From contig JAGYKI010000004.1 of the NCBI GenBank assembly GCA_018401735.1, forward strand, positions 97,983 to 161,982: DNA of 64,000 nt. Reading direction: 5' to 3'. The notes beneath the pieces were generated by a model. The model was not told the origin of the DNA. It did no database searches and was given only the letters and a program-made list of their open reading frames with translations. Origin of the DNA: Schleiferiaceae bacterium. Lineage in GTDB: Bacteria > Bacteroidota > Bacteroidia > Flavobacteriales > Schleiferiaceae. Positions 1 through 8,841 of the stretch are shown here, piece by piece (the stretch's first letter is position 1; every line of letters starts with the position of its first letter). The translations under genes and the position numbers were made by a program.

Positions 1-1439
1 TCGCGTTTGGCAAGATCCATCTTATCTAAACTTTTTAGCATAAAGGCCATCCGGGGGTTATTCGCAAAGGTAGGACGATGTTGGTCAATAAAGCGCCAAT
101 ATAAACCATCCATAATATCGCACCAATCGCCTTTGGGGTAATGACTCATCTTACGTAAGTAATTACTGCCGGCAATATAAGGTTTGGTGGCAAAAAGGTC
201 GCCTACTGCATATTGACTCATGCCATAAACATTGGGTTCCATTACCCAATCGGCACTGTCGATGTACATTTCCATAAACCAACGGTTTACCTCGTCGGGA
301 TGCAAGCCGCATAGTAGCATGGCGTTTCCCAAAACCATTAGGCGTTCAATATGGTGATTGTAGGCATAGCTTTGAACTTTTTTAATTGCATCGTCAATGG
401 GCGGAATGCCTGTATTAGCGGTGTACCAAGCCTCTTTCATTTTCCGCTTGTGTCCAAAATGGTTTTGGCGAAAGTTGAAATTATGATACATACCTCTTAT
501 AAATTCGCGCCAGCCAATTAGTTGACGTACAAAGCCTTCGTAGCTGGGGAGGTGACTTTTTTCGGGAGAAAAATTTGCAAGTACGACCTCTAAAACTTCC
601 ATTGGCTGCAAAAGGCCAATATTCAAATAAGGTGAAAGAGTAGAATGGAAGAGGAAGACTTGATCCGGTTCGAAGGCATCTTCATAAGGACCGAAATTAT
701 TTAGTTTTTGGGCAATGAAATCTTCCAAAACGAGCAGGGCCCCTTCTCGCGTGGTTTGCCATTGATAATAATCGAGGCTACCAGGATGATCTTCAAATTT
801 CTCAGCAACTTCGGCCATAACTTCTTGATCAATGGCATCGGCATCAAAATTAAGACTAGGAGGAATACCTATGTTTTTAGGCAGCTTTTTACGGTTATCC
901 TCATCGAGACTCCATTTACCACCGAGAGGTTTTCCATCGCTATCGAGCAGAATTTTCAATTCTTTACGCTTACGCTGATAGTATTGATAAAGAAGCGGTT
1001 TTTTAGTTTCTGAGAGATATTCTTTAAAGTCATCTTCTGAAAAGAGAAACTTAGGCGATTCTCTAAAAACAAGACTGAGTCCTTTTTCTTTTGCCCATGC
1101 TCGTAGTTGTATTTCAAAGAAAGCGTCTTCAATTACGTAGCTTTCAACCTGTTTCAGCTGAGGGTTTTTACGGTATAAATCATTGAGATAGCTAAAGTAA
1201 TTTCCATCGCCAGCTTTTGCGGCTAATGAATGGTAGACTAAGTTATACCGCTTTTTTAAATCGGCGGCATGATGTCGCATGGCACTTAAAAAGAAAACCA
1301 GTTTTTGTTTGTGATACTTAAAATGGGTGCATAATTCCCAGTCCTCTGCCATAAAAATGATACAATCATTATCTAGCTCCAAAGCTTTATGGTTAGAAAA
1401 GAGGGAATCGCCCAAGATTAAGACTAAGCGCTGCGGCAT
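1..1439 (-). CDS. Fe-S type cryptochrome/photolyase (COG3046, PhrB-like), 3' end outside window
   Basis: Predicted flavoprotein photolyase of the prokaryotic iron-sulfur (6-4) photolyase/cryptochrome group, which uses blue light to repair UV photoproducts. The frame is open from the ATG at 1439 to the left edge, about 479 residues, so only the extreme C-terminus is missing. The start reads MPQRLVLILGDSLF, the usual opening of the family, followed by FMAEDWE. Near the C-terminus lie a cysteine in MLLCGLHPDEVNRWF, a methionine-rich MEPNVYGMSQYA stretch and KGDWCDIMDGLYWRF, which hold family-typical Fe-S cysteines and FAD-domain residues. A DUF2256 gene is read divergently just upstream, as often seen beside this family. 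The substrate lesion is inferred from the family only. Confidence 0.9.
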   Translation of the reverse strand, partial: MPQRLVLILGDSLFSNHKALELDNDCIIFMAEDWELCTHFKYHKQKLVFFLSAMRHHAADLKKRYNLVYHSLAAKAGDGNYFSYLNDLYRKNPQLKQVESYVIEDAFFEIQLRAWAKEKGLSLVFRESPKFLFSEDDFKEYLSETKKPLLYQYYQRKRKELKILLDSDGKPLGGKWSLDEDNRKKLPKNIGIPPSLNFDADAIDQEVMAEVAEKFEDHPGSLDYYQWQTTREGALLVLEDFIAQKLNNFGPYEDAFEPDQVFLFHSTLSPYLNIGLLQPMEVLEVVLANFSPEKSHLPSYEGFVRQLIGWREFIRGMYHNFNFRQNHFGHKRKMKEAWYTANTGIPPIDDAIKKVQSYAYNHHIERLMVLGNAMLLCGLHPDEVNRWFMEMYIDSADWVMEPNVYGMSQYAVGDLFATKPYIAGSNYLRKMSHYPKGDWCDIMDGLYWRFIDQHRPTFANNPRMAFMLKSLDKMDLAKR

Positions 1440-1671
1440 ACCGAATGTTTGTATTAAAACTTGTGTGAGCCATAATTGTTGATGGCTTGGTGGTTTTTCG
1501 CTGAGATTTCTTGATTTTCCAAGGTTACAGAAAGCGTATTTTCATTTTTCTTTCGCATACGAGCTGCTCATCAATTTTCACGACCAATCTATCAGCGCTA
1601 GCAGTCTATAATAAATTTTAGGAGGTTTCTGGCTTCAACGAACTTCTCTCCTTTACCCGCGTTAAGGCTGC

Positions 1672-1818
1672 ATGAAAAAAGGTGATTTACCGACTAAAGT
1701 ATGTGCGCATTGTGAGCGACCTTTTACTTGGCGTAAGAAATGGGAGCGGAATTGGGAAGAGCTTAGGTATTGTTCGGAACGCTGCAGAAGAGAGAGAAAA
1801 AAACCGAACCCACAATAA
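1672..1818 (+). CDS. DUF2256 small zinc-ribbon-like protein
   Basis: A 48-residue protein read from the ATG at 1672 to the TAA at 1816-1818. It matches the DUF2256 pattern almost end to end: KGDLPTKVC, then a CxxC pair (C11, C14), the PFTWRKKW block and a second cysteine pair (C34, C38) in YCSERCRR. Four cysteines in this arrangement suggest a structural metal site. The function is unknown. The family commonly sits next to COG3046 photolyases, and here it is divergent from one with about 230 bp between them. The other reading frame that overlaps this gene (1682-1888) lacks any such motif and is not coding. Confidence 0.85.
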   Translation: MKKGDLPTKVCAHCERPFTWRKKWERNWEELRYCSERCRRERKKPNPQ

Positions 1819-2088
1819 AACGAGGGGTGAAATTGGGAATAAGGTGTTTACTATGAGTTCGGCTCTAAACTGTCTTTACAATACCTGAGACAAATTAAAT
1901 ACATCTCGAAATAAAGGTTTTGCAAATTTTAAGGAGCCGATTTGGCGCAAAACTCATTTTTCGCAATTTTTTTGAGATTCCTCTCCTTAATTGGAAAAAA
2001 TCAAAATAATTTATTAGAAATTTTGAATTTCCGCATTTGAGAAAGTTACAAAGTGGCAATTACCTCTTATGAAGAGCGAAATTTGAGT

Positions 2089-2760
2089 TTATATTTTCTC
2101 CAACTCCTTAAAAAACCATGTTTTTAAGTCTTGTAAATTTTCAGGCCCAATACCATGACCTTGTGGGTACTCACGGTAGATGTGATTGATCTTTAACTGT
2201 TCTAGTACCGCTAATCCTTGGCGGGGAGCGGCGATGGGAATTACATCATCCTCTTGACCATGGGAAATAAAGAAGGAAATATTTTTAAAAGCGCCTTCCT
2301 TGAAAGTAGTGGGAACAATTTCCTTTAAAATATAGCCGCTTAAAGGCATTACACATTTAAACTGATCGGGATAATTAAGTGCTAGGCCATAGCTTAAAAT
2401 TGCACCCTGACTAAAGCCGAGCAGCCAAACCGGATTATTCTCTAAATTATGCGCCTTTTTATATTCTTTAATAAATCGCATTAGCAAATCACGACTTTCT
2501 GCTGCTTGAATTGTATCTGATTCTTTCTTTCCTAAATTATCGAAGTTTATCGGATACCACGCAAAGCCACCAAAACCTAAGTTTAGTGGCGCTCGTACGC
2601 TAACATAATGTACATCTGGCGAGAGGTAATCCTTTAATCCAAATAGATCATTTTCGTGACTGCCATAGCCGTGAACCATAACCACTATCGGAGCTTTAGC
2701 GCCATATTTGGCAGATGCGGTTTGTTGAACATAATGAAGGGGAAGGGTGATACTACTCAT
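2089..2760 (-). CDS. alpha/beta hydrolase, phospholipase/carboxylesterase family
   Basis: A cytosolic serine esterase of 223 residues in the phospholipase/carboxylesterase (PF02230) group. The oxyanion region VMVHGYGSHENDL is at residues 28-40, the nucleophile elbow GFSQG places Ser117, and the acid and base are probably Asp171 or Asp172 in HGQEDDVIP and His202 in PQGHG. No signal peptide is present. Length and motif spacing match the family, whose members cut short acyl esters; the natural substrate cannot be told. It begins 3 bp after the stop of the Nudix gene and is probably cotranscribed with it. Confidence 0.88.
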   Translation of the reverse strand: MSSITLPLHYVQQTASAKYGAKAPIVVMVHGYGSHENDLFGLKDYLSPDVHYVSVRAPLNLGFGGFAWYPINFDNLGKKESDTIQAAESRDLLMRFIKEYKKAHNLENNPVWLLGFSQGAILSYGLALNYPDQFKCVMPLSGYILKEIVPTTFKEGAFKNISFFISHGQEDDVIPIAAPRQGLAVLEQLKINHIYREYPQGHGIGPENLQDLKTWFFKELEKI

Positions 2761-2763
2761 AAT

Positions 2764-3303
2764 TTAAAAAGGAAAACTGCCAATGGAAAGGCTATTTAGC
2801 TTTGGGTTTTCTTTCAGGTCGATTAGGTGCTTGATGGCAAATGCATTACTCGAAAAGGCGAGTTCTTCCCAAGGGATTTCCTTCAGCGAGAAAAAGGTTA
2901 TTTCCGTGCTTTCGGGAGTAAGTTTAATATAATCACTTTGCATCTTTGCTTTGAAAATTAAGTAAACCTGTTGCGCTTTGGGAAGATTATACACGATGTG
3001 CAAGCCTTCTAGTTTTACTTCGGCACCTGTTTCTTCTTTTACTTCACGTAGAGCGCCGTCTTCAATCTTTTCATCATTCTCTAAAAAGCCACAGGGTAAA
3101 TTCCAGAAGCCTAAACGCGGCTCAATTCCACGGCGACAAAGCATTATTTCTTGGTCGTCATTTTCAATGATGCAGCCCACAATCATGCGGGGATTGTCGT
3201 AGAAAATAGTTTGACATTGGGAGCAGACAAAGCGTTTTCGCTCATCCCCGGAAGGGACAATGAAATCTATATGACTACTACCACAATTGCTACAAAAGTT
3301 CAT
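2764..3303 (-). CDS. Nudix hydrolase with N-terminal zinc ribbon
   Basis: A 179-residue Nudix pyrophosphohydrolase. An N-terminal zinc ribbon is formed by C4/C7 and C27/C30, followed by the Nudix box at about residues 72-94 (GFLENDEKIEDGALREVKEE, then TG). Proteins with a ribbon followed by a Nudix fold resemble NudC-like NADH/NAD-cap hydrolases, but this one is shorter and lacks the diagnostic SQPWPFPxS motif, so the substrate (nucleoside diphosphate derivative, ADP-ribose or similar) is open. It lies 3 bp from both neighbours in a minus-strand run. Confidence 0.87.
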   Translation of the reverse strand: MNFCSNCGSSHIDFIVPSGDERKRFVCSQCQTIFYDNPRMIVGCIIENDDQEIMLCRRGIEPRLGFWNLPCGFLENDEKIEDGALREVKEETGAEVKLEGLHIVYNLPKAQQVYLIFKAKMQSDYIKLTPESTEITFFSLKEIPWEELAFSSNAFAIKHLIDLKENPKLNSLSIGSFPF

Positions 3304-3306
3304 CTA

Positions 3307-3810
3307 TTAAAATTGCCATCTTAAACTTAAGGCCAAATCTACTCCAATCAAATCAAAATAACCGCTAAAAAACTGCAAGGAAGGTTTTACGTCAATTCCT
3401 GCTTGTAAAGGAATTTCGGCTAATTCTTTAAAAGAATATTCTAAACCCACCATTCCGTCTAGGCTAAAGAGGGTAGTGCCATAGTCTTCGCTTGGGAAAA
3501 GGACTGGATCAAAGGAAATAAACCCTAGTCCAGCGCCGAAACCATAATGCCAGTTAAAGCCTTTCTCTAGTTGGGGTAAATCTTGTACCCACTGATAGAG
3601 ACCGCTGACTTTAAAAGCATCGACACCTTGTTGGCTACGCAAACCTAAATCTAACTGGATGCGGTTAATATCATTTAGTTTATATTGATAAGATACTTCT
3701 GCCCCAGAAACTTGACCGGTGCCTGTGCGGAAACCCAAACTATGCTTTTGAGCACTTAAATTGAAAAAGACAATAAGACTAAAAGCAGCTAAAAAAGAAA
3801 ACTTTTTCAT
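3307..3810 (-). CDS. outer-membrane beta-barrel-like protein
   Basis: A 167-residue protein with a clear signal peptide (MKKFSFLAAFSLIVFFNLSA, cleavage just after). The rest alternates aromatic and polar residues with many glycines (KHSLGFRTGTGQ, FNWHYGFGAGLGF) and ends in SLRWQF, a terminal aromatic typical of outer-membrane barrels assembled by BamA. It is probably an eight-stranded barrel of the porin/OmpA-like superfamily. No specific function can be assigned. It is close to the Nudix gene but 23 bp from the kinase gene upstream. Confidence 0.7.
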   Translation of the reverse strand: MKKFSFLAAFSLIVFFNLSAQKHSLGFRTGTGQVSGAEVSYQYKLNDINRIQLDLGLRSQQGVDAFKVSGLYQWVQDLPQLEKGFNWHYGFGAGLGFISFDPVLFPSEDYGTTLFSLDGMVGLEYSFKELAEIPLQAGIDVKPSLQFFSGYFDLIGVDLALSLRWQF

Positions 3811-3833
3811 AGTAAAATTATGCTGCGGCTAAT

Positions 3834-5156
3834 TTAGACTTTCTCAATAAATAAGGCATCTACAGCCGAATTAGTTATAACCTTCGCACCTAAAGAATGC
3901 AACATCGAATAGAGTCCGAAGTAGGTGCGGTTTAAATAAATTGCATCTTTTGGACCTCTGCCGGCTTTCGCGTTTTTCACCATTTTATCATCCTTGAAAA
4001 TATCGCTCATTGCGTATATTTTCTCAAAGTAAGATTTGTCGGAAAAGTCGAAGGTTTCGCTAAAAAAGGGGCGCCCTAGTAATTCTAAAACTTCCTTGTA
4101 GATTTCCTTAAAATGACTAACCTCTTCAGTCTTGTCGCTTTTTAATAAGAATTCTAAATGGTAGAGTAGCTCACTAAATTCCTCGTCATCATCGCTAATG
4201 GCGGGCTTCATAATTTGAAAGTACTTGCGGTAGAAATCTTCCTTCAGCTCCTTTATACAACCAAAATCAATTACGCCTACGGTGCCATCTTCTTGAAACA
4301 GGAAATTGCCCGGATGGGGATCAGCATGTACTTGCTGTAAGATGTGAATTTGAAAATCGTAAAAATCCCAAATCACCTGCCCAATCTTATTGCGTATTTC
4401 TTGACTAGGGTTTAGAGCTAAAAATTTGTCGAGATGAAAGCCATCCAACCAATCCATGGTAAGCACTTTTGCGGAAGATAAATCTTCATAGTACTTAGGG
4501 AACTCTAGTCCTTCAATATGAGCGCAAGCTTCGGTTATTTCCCGGCTGCGCTTTAGTTCTAGGAGATAATCGGTTTCCTCCAGAAGTCTTTCCTCCACTT
4601 CAGAAAGGTAATGGCTAATTTCAGTCTGACTAATATTGAACATAGCGCCAACTACAGGCCGAACCATTTTTAAATCAGACTGTATGCTATTAGCCACTCC
4701 GGGATACTGAATTTTAATGGCTAAGTTTTTCCCGTCTAATTTGGCCTTATGTACTTGTCCAATACTAGCTGCGGCAACACTATTGCGCGAAAATTCATCA
4801 AAGATTTCACTGGGAGCCTTTTTAAAATGTTGTTGAAATGTTTTTACAACCAATGGGAAGGATAATGGAGGCGCAGAATATTGAGCTTGAGCAAATTTAT
4901 TGGTATAAGCCTGGGGCAATAAACCTTGGTCCATGCTTAGCATTTGTGCTACTTTTAAGGCACTGCCCTTTAAATTACTGAGTGCATCGTAAACGTCTTC
5001 GGCATTTTTTTCTTGTAACTCCTCTTGATTATCCTCTCCGCTAATTAATTTCTTAGAATAGTGCTTGAGGTAATTGCGGCCAATTTTAGCACCAGTAGTT
5101 ATAAACTTACCGGTTCTTTGGCTGCGACTACTATAAATTTTGTCTTGTTCTTTCAT
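3834..5156 (-). CDS. ABC1/AarF (UbiB/COQ8-type) atypical kinase
   Basis: A 440-residue UbiB-family protein. Visible are the N-terminal signature KVAQMLSMDQ (residues 68-77; the family's KxGQ has Ala for Gly here), the alanine-rich nucleotide loop AAASIGQVHKA (128-138), Lys148 in AIKIQ, the catalytic HADPHPGN (277-284) and the metal-binding VIDFG (295-299). Relatives act in isoprenoid lipid or quinone metabolism as ATPases/kinases; menaquinone-using bacteria also carry them. No transmembrane tail is evident. Its start codon overlaps the end of the upstream TetR-type gene by 4 bp, so the two form one operon and the regulator probably controls it. Confidence 0.9.
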   Translation of the reverse strand: MKEQDKIYSSRSQRTGKFITTGAKIGRNYLKHYSKKLISGEDNQEELQEKNAEDVYDALSNLKGSALKVAQMLSMDQGLLPQAYTNKFAQAQYSAPPLSFPLVVKTFQQHFKKAPSEIFDEFSRNSVAAASIGQVHKAKLDGKNLAIKIQYPGVANSIQSDLKMVRPVVGAMFNISQTEISHYLSEVEERLLEETDYLLELKRSREITEACAHIEGLEFPKYYEDLSSAKVLTMDWLDGFHLDKFLALNPSQEIRNKIGQVIWDFYDFQIHILQQVHADPHPGNFLFQEDGTVGVIDFGCIKELKEDFYRKYFQIMKPAISDDDEEFSELLYHLEFLLKSDKTEEVSHFKEIYKEVLELLGRPFFSETFDFSDKSYFEKIYAMSDIFKDDKMVKNAKAGRGPKDAIYLNRTYFGLYSMLHSLGAKVITNSAVDALFIEKV

Positions 5157-5842
5157 CGGTTTTGGAAAATAAATTTCCCGAAATCAAAGGCCGAGTCAAT
5201 GGCATTTTTTTCGATTAGGTCGAAGGAGAAGTTTACTGATTTCTCGATGGCTTCATCGGTGCTTTCAAAGCCCTGGGATTTATCCTTGCGCCAGAAATCC
5301 ATTAAAAAGAGGAATTGATACCAGAATAGATCATCATAAATATCATTGAACTTAGAGCGACCGGCGATTTCCTCTCGGCTGCGCCCTTCAATTAGGATTT
5401 GATTGAGCCATTTTTTGAAGGCGGCTTTCAACTCACTTAAATCGCTACTACCTTTCTTAAGATTGAACATCTTCTGGTCTAAGACCAAAAGGACATAGGA
5501 ACGATTACTCTTTAATTGCTCAAAAAAGCTAAAGTAGAAGGAGAGTAATTTCTCGCGAGTTCTAAAATCTTCCCATTCGGCGCTACCTTCTAAAGCACTA
5601 ATATTTTTATGGAAAAGTTCCATCCAAAAGGCAGCTGCCACTTGACCAAAGTCATTGAAGTGAGCATAAAAGTCTGCTTCGGTAATTTCTAGATCTTTGC
5701 AAAAAGCAAAAACACTAGCGGGATTTTTCCCTTCTAATAGAAGATTTTCTTGATATTTTTCAACAATCATAGTGCGGATTTCTTCCACTTTTTTGCTTGT
5801 TTTTTTTGGTGCTGCTGCCATAGTATTAATTTCTTTTATCAT
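5153..5842 (-). CDS. TetR-family-like transcriptional regulator
   Basis: A 229-residue helical protein. Residues about 15-60 fit a TetR helix-turn-helix (KVEEIRTMIVEKYQE, then SVFAFCKDLEITEADFYAHF with the FYAHF turn typical of the recognition helix). The remainder is an all-helical ligand/dimer domain containing FWYQFLFLMDFWRKD. An ATG at 5821 (MAAAPKK) is an equally good start and would remove seven residues. The ligand is unknown. Overlap with the following AarF gene (4 bp) means translational coupling. Homologues paired with AarF genes are common in Bacteroidota; the regulatory link is inference. Confidence 0.8.
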   Translation of the reverse strand: MIKEINTMAAAPKKTSKKVEEIRTMIVEKYQENLLLEGKNPASVFAFCKDLEITEADFYAHFNDFGQVAAAFWMELFHKNISALEGSAEWEDFRTREKLLSFYFSFFEQLKSNRSYVLLVLDQKMFNLKKGSSDLSELKAAFKKWLNQILIEGRSREEIAGRSKFNDIYDDLFWYQFLFLMDFWRKDKSQGFESTDEAIEKSVNFSFDLIEKNAIDSAFDFGKFIFQNR

Positions 5843-5875
5843 TAACCTTAAAAAGCTCTCTCTGTTCTGTATTTT

Positions 5876-7141
5876 TTAAAAATTTAACCAAAGATTCACA
5901 TAATCGCCCTTGGGGTCGTAGCGTTCTTGTTGTGAATCAATATTAAAGCTACGCTGGCCACGTGGATCATTGCCGTTTCCGGCGAGATAGGTCCAATTAC
6001 CGTAATTGCTATACACATCGTAATCGATAAGGGCCGACTCAAACCAAGCCGCGCCAAGCCGCCAATCACCTTTTAAATTATTAATAAGATAAGAGGCTAC
6101 ATTTTGGCGCCCGCGATTACTCATAAAACCGGTGAGAGCTAATTCGCGCATATTGGCATCAATAAAAGGATGACCAGTTTTTCCTTGCCGCCATTTTTCA
6201 AATTGCGCATCTACCGAAGAGTGATATGCTAAAGGCATTTGAAAAAAGTTCGCTCCTTTTTTAGCCGCATTTAAGCGAAAGAATTCGCGCCAAAGTAGTT
6301 CAAAGTATAACCAATAGGTGGATTCGTTAGCGCCAAATTGTACTTCATAGGACTTAATTTCTTGGTAAATTTTTCGGGGAGATAAAGAACCATTGGCCAA
6401 CCAAAAGGAGAACTTGGAGCTGTAATCGGGGCCTATCATGCCGTTGCGGGTTTCTTTATATTGGGAGATATTTTGGCTGCCGAAGAGGTAAGCCTTCAAT
6501 CTTTTTAATCCTTCTTTCTCGCCTCCTCTCGGTTTTAGGGCCGCACGTTCGTCGATCGCATCTGGGCGCAGACCCAAAGCAATTAAACTGGGCAGGGGAG
6601 TAGAGTGGACGGGGCTAATAGATTGAGGCGCTGGTGGTGGAGGAAAAGCTGCTGCAGGACTAATTGCGGCTTCTAACTTTTTACGAAAGGTGGTAAAGCC
6701 CCGTGGTAGTTTATAAAGCGGGAAGGGTAATTCGGCAAGTTCAAAGAGCTGATTACTTACGAAACTACGTAGGGGGATAGTCAAGGATTTTAAGGCTTCC
6801 GTCTGCCTAATTTCTTCGTAGGCAAATTCTTCACTATAAAAAACAGCATCTATTGGAAAGTTTTGATGCAGGGCTTGGATACCGTCCTTTGGTGTGCCAA
6901 TACTTATTTGGAGCGGAATATTTAAGAAGGCTAAAGATTCTTTTAAATCTTGTAGCGATTCCAAAATAAATTGCGTTCTGCGAGCACCAATGCGGGGAAA
7001 GGCGGACTTTTTATCACCAAAGTACTGACTATCAAAACAGTAATAGGCAATTACTTCATCTGCCTGAGCACAAGCCGCTCTAAGCGCCGGGTTATCGTGT
7101 AAGCGCAGATCGTTTCTAAACCAAAGTAAAATCCTCTTCAT
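5876..7141 (-). CDS. DASH-family cryptochrome/photolyase
   Basis: A 421-residue cryptochrome DASH. The N-terminal photolyase domain starts LLWFRNDLRLHDNPAL; the FAD-binding helical domain carries MIGPDYSSKFSFWLANGSLS, NRGRQNVASYL, WFESALIDYDVYSNYGNW and GNGNDPRGQRSFN, all close to the DASH consensus. It ends in KGDYVNLWLNF. DASH proteins bind FAD and a folate antenna and repair cyclobutane dimers, chiefly in single-stranded or looped DNA. It is the second photolyase-superfamily gene within 7 kb, which fits a sunlit-water habitat. Confidence 0.94.
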   Translation of the reverse strand: MKRILLWFRNDLRLHDNPALRAACAQADEVIAYYCFDSQYFGDKKSAFPRIGARRTQFILESLQDLKESLAFLNIPLQISIGTPKDGIQALHQNFPIDAVFYSEEFAYEEIRQTEALKSLTIPLRSFVSNQLFELAELPFPLYKLPRGFTTFRKKLEAAISPAAAFPPPPAPQSISPVHSTPLPSLIALGLRPDAIDERAALKPRGGEKEGLKRLKAYLFGSQNISQYKETRNGMIGPDYSSKFSFWLANGSLSPRKIYQEIKSYEVQFGANESTYWLYFELLWREFFRLNAAKKGANFFQMPLAYHSSVDAQFEKWRQGKTGHPFIDANMRELALTGFMSNRGRQNVASYLINNLKGDWRLGAAWFESALIDYDVYSNYGNWTYLAGNGNDPRGQRSFNIDSQQERYDPKGDYVNLWLNF

Positions 7142-7209
7142 CTTCTAATTTCTAATTGCATTACAACTATAAGAAGAGCGCAGAGGATTAAAATGTTTTG
7201 GAAAATCTT

Positions 7210-8838
7210 TTAGGCCTGAATTATTCCGGGATTATAGGCTTTTTCAATGGGAGCATGATTAGCCATTTCTATCCCCATACTGATCCATTTGCGTGTATCA
7301 AGAGGGTCAATAATAGCGTCGGTCCATAAGCGGGCTGCGGCGTATTCGGGTTTCATTTGCTCTTCGTAATCGGCGTGAATGCGATCCAGGAGTTCTTTTT
7401 CAACTTCGGGAGTAATTTCCTTACCCAAACCTTTAAGACGAGATTTTTCGATTTGCAATAAAACCTTGGCCGCTTGAGCGCCGCCCATTACCGCCAATTT
7501 GGAATTAGGCCAAGCCACAATTAAGCGCGGATCATAAGCTTTACCGCACATGGCGTAATTTCCAGCCCCAAAGCTATTATTCATAATAATGGTAAACTTC
7601 GGTACTACCGAGTTACTCATGGCATTTACCATTTTAGCACCGTCCTTAATTATTCCGCCGTGTTCACTGCGCGAGCCTACCATAAAACCGGTAACGTCTT
7701 GCAAGAATACTAAAGGAATTTTTTTCTGGTTGCAATTTGCAATAAAGCGTGAAGCCTTATCGGCGCTGTCGGAATAAATTACGCCTCCAAATTGCATTTC
7801 GCCTTTTTTACTGCGAATCAATTCGCGGTTATTGGCAACGATACCTACTGCCCAACCATCAATGCGACCATAGCCGGTAATAATGGTTTTACCGTAACCC
7901 GCTTTATATTCTTCAAATTCAGAATTGTCGAGTAAACGATCAATAATCTCTTGTGTTTTATAGGGTTTAGAAGATTCCATTGGCATTAAGCCGTAAATTT
8001 CTTCTGGGTCCTTGGTTGGTTCTGCGGGTTTCGCGCGATTAAATCCTGCTTTGTTCGTATCGCCAATTTTATCAATAATATTTTGGATGGAGCTTAAACA
8101 GTCTTTATCGTCTTTGCTTTTATAATCGGTTACGCCCGAAATTTCACAGTGGGTTGTGGCGCCACCGAGGGTTTCATTGTCTATATCTTCGCCAATAGCA
8201 GCTTTTACGAGATAAGAACCTGCTAAGAAAATGCTACCTGTTTTATCAACGATAAGGGCCTCATCACTCATAATCGGTAGATAGGCACCTCCGGCAACGC
8301 AACTGCCCATTATCGCTGAAATTTGGGTTATACCCATAGAAGAAAGAATAGCATTATTGCGGAAAATGCGCCCGAAATTTTCTTTATCCGGAAAGATTTC
8401 ATTTTGCATGGGAAGGTATACTCCTGCACTATCTACCAAGTAAATAATAGGGATGTGATTTTCCATAGCAATTTCTTGGGCACGTAGATTTTTCTTGCCC
8501 GTTATGGGAAACCAAGCACCAGCTTTTACAGTAGCATCGTTAGCTACGATAATACACATACGGCCTTTAATATAACCTAAAACCACCACCACGCCACCGC
8601 CTGGACAGCCGCCATGATCGGCATACATTCCGTAACCTGCAAAGGCGCCAATTTCAATTTGAGGCTGGCCTTTATCTAATAGATAAGCGACTCTTTCGCG
8701 GGCACTTAACTTTCCTTGTGCGTGTTGTTTGGCAATTTTCGCTTCTCCACCGCCTAAATGGATTTTTTTGAGTTTTGTCTTTAGTTCAGAAACTAAGATT
8801 TTAAGATAATCTTCGTTCTTATTAAATTCGATATCCAT
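7210..8838 (-). CDS. acyl-CoA carboxylase, carboxyltransferase beta subunit
   Basis: A 542-residue carboxyltransferase of the propionyl-/methylcrotonyl-CoA carboxylase beta class. Two crotonase-like halves are visible: the N-terminal one with QGKLSARERVAYLLDKG, GGGVVVVLGYIKGR, YLVDSAGVYLP and GSCVAGGAYLPIMSDE, and the C-terminal one with PLVFLQDVTGFMVG, IIMNNSFGAGNYAMCG and GGAQAAKVLLQIE. It transfers carboxyl from biotin to an acyl-CoA and needs a biotin-carrying alpha subunit, not found in this window. The YLP and NYAMCGKAYDPR segments are closer to methylcrotonyl-/geranyl-type than to acetyl-CoA carboxylase, but the acyl substrate remains unproven. Confidence 0.93.
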   Translation of the reverse strand: MDIEFNKNEDYLKILVSELKTKLKKIHLGGGEAKIAKQHAQGKLSARERVAYLLDKGQPQIEIGAFAGYGMYADHGGCPGGGVVVVLGYIKGRMCIIVANDATVKAGAWFPITGKKNLRAQEIAMENHIPIIYLVDSAGVYLPMQNEIFPDKENFGRIFRNNAILSSMGITQISAIMGSCVAGGAYLPIMSDEALIVDKTGSIFLAGSYLVKAAIGEDIDNETLGGATTHCEISGVTDYKSKDDKDCLSSIQNIIDKIGDTNKAGFNRAKPAEPTKDPEEIYGLMPMESSKPYKTQEIIDRLLDNSEFEEYKAGYGKTIITGYGRIDGWAVGIVANNRELIRSKKGEMQFGGVIYSDSADKASRFIANCNQKKIPLVFLQDVTGFMVGSRSEHGGIIKDGAKMVNAMSNSVVPKFTIIMNNSFGAGNYAMCGKAYDPRLIVAWPNSKLAVMGGAQAAKVLLQIEKSRLKGLGKEITPEVEKELLDRIHADYEEQMKPEYAAARLWTDAIIDPLDTRKWISMGIEMANHAPIEKAYNPGIIQA

Positions 8839-8841
8839 TGA

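Noticed and set aside
1682..1888. 68-codon open frame over the DUF2256 gene
   Set aside because: It is in a different frame from the conserved DUF2256 coding and has no motif; it is a shadow.
1851..1892. Possible fourth copy of an inverted-repeat arm (GAGTTCGGCTCTAAACT)
   Set aside because: Only the first 17 bases match the family, and no opposite arm was found within 300 bp.
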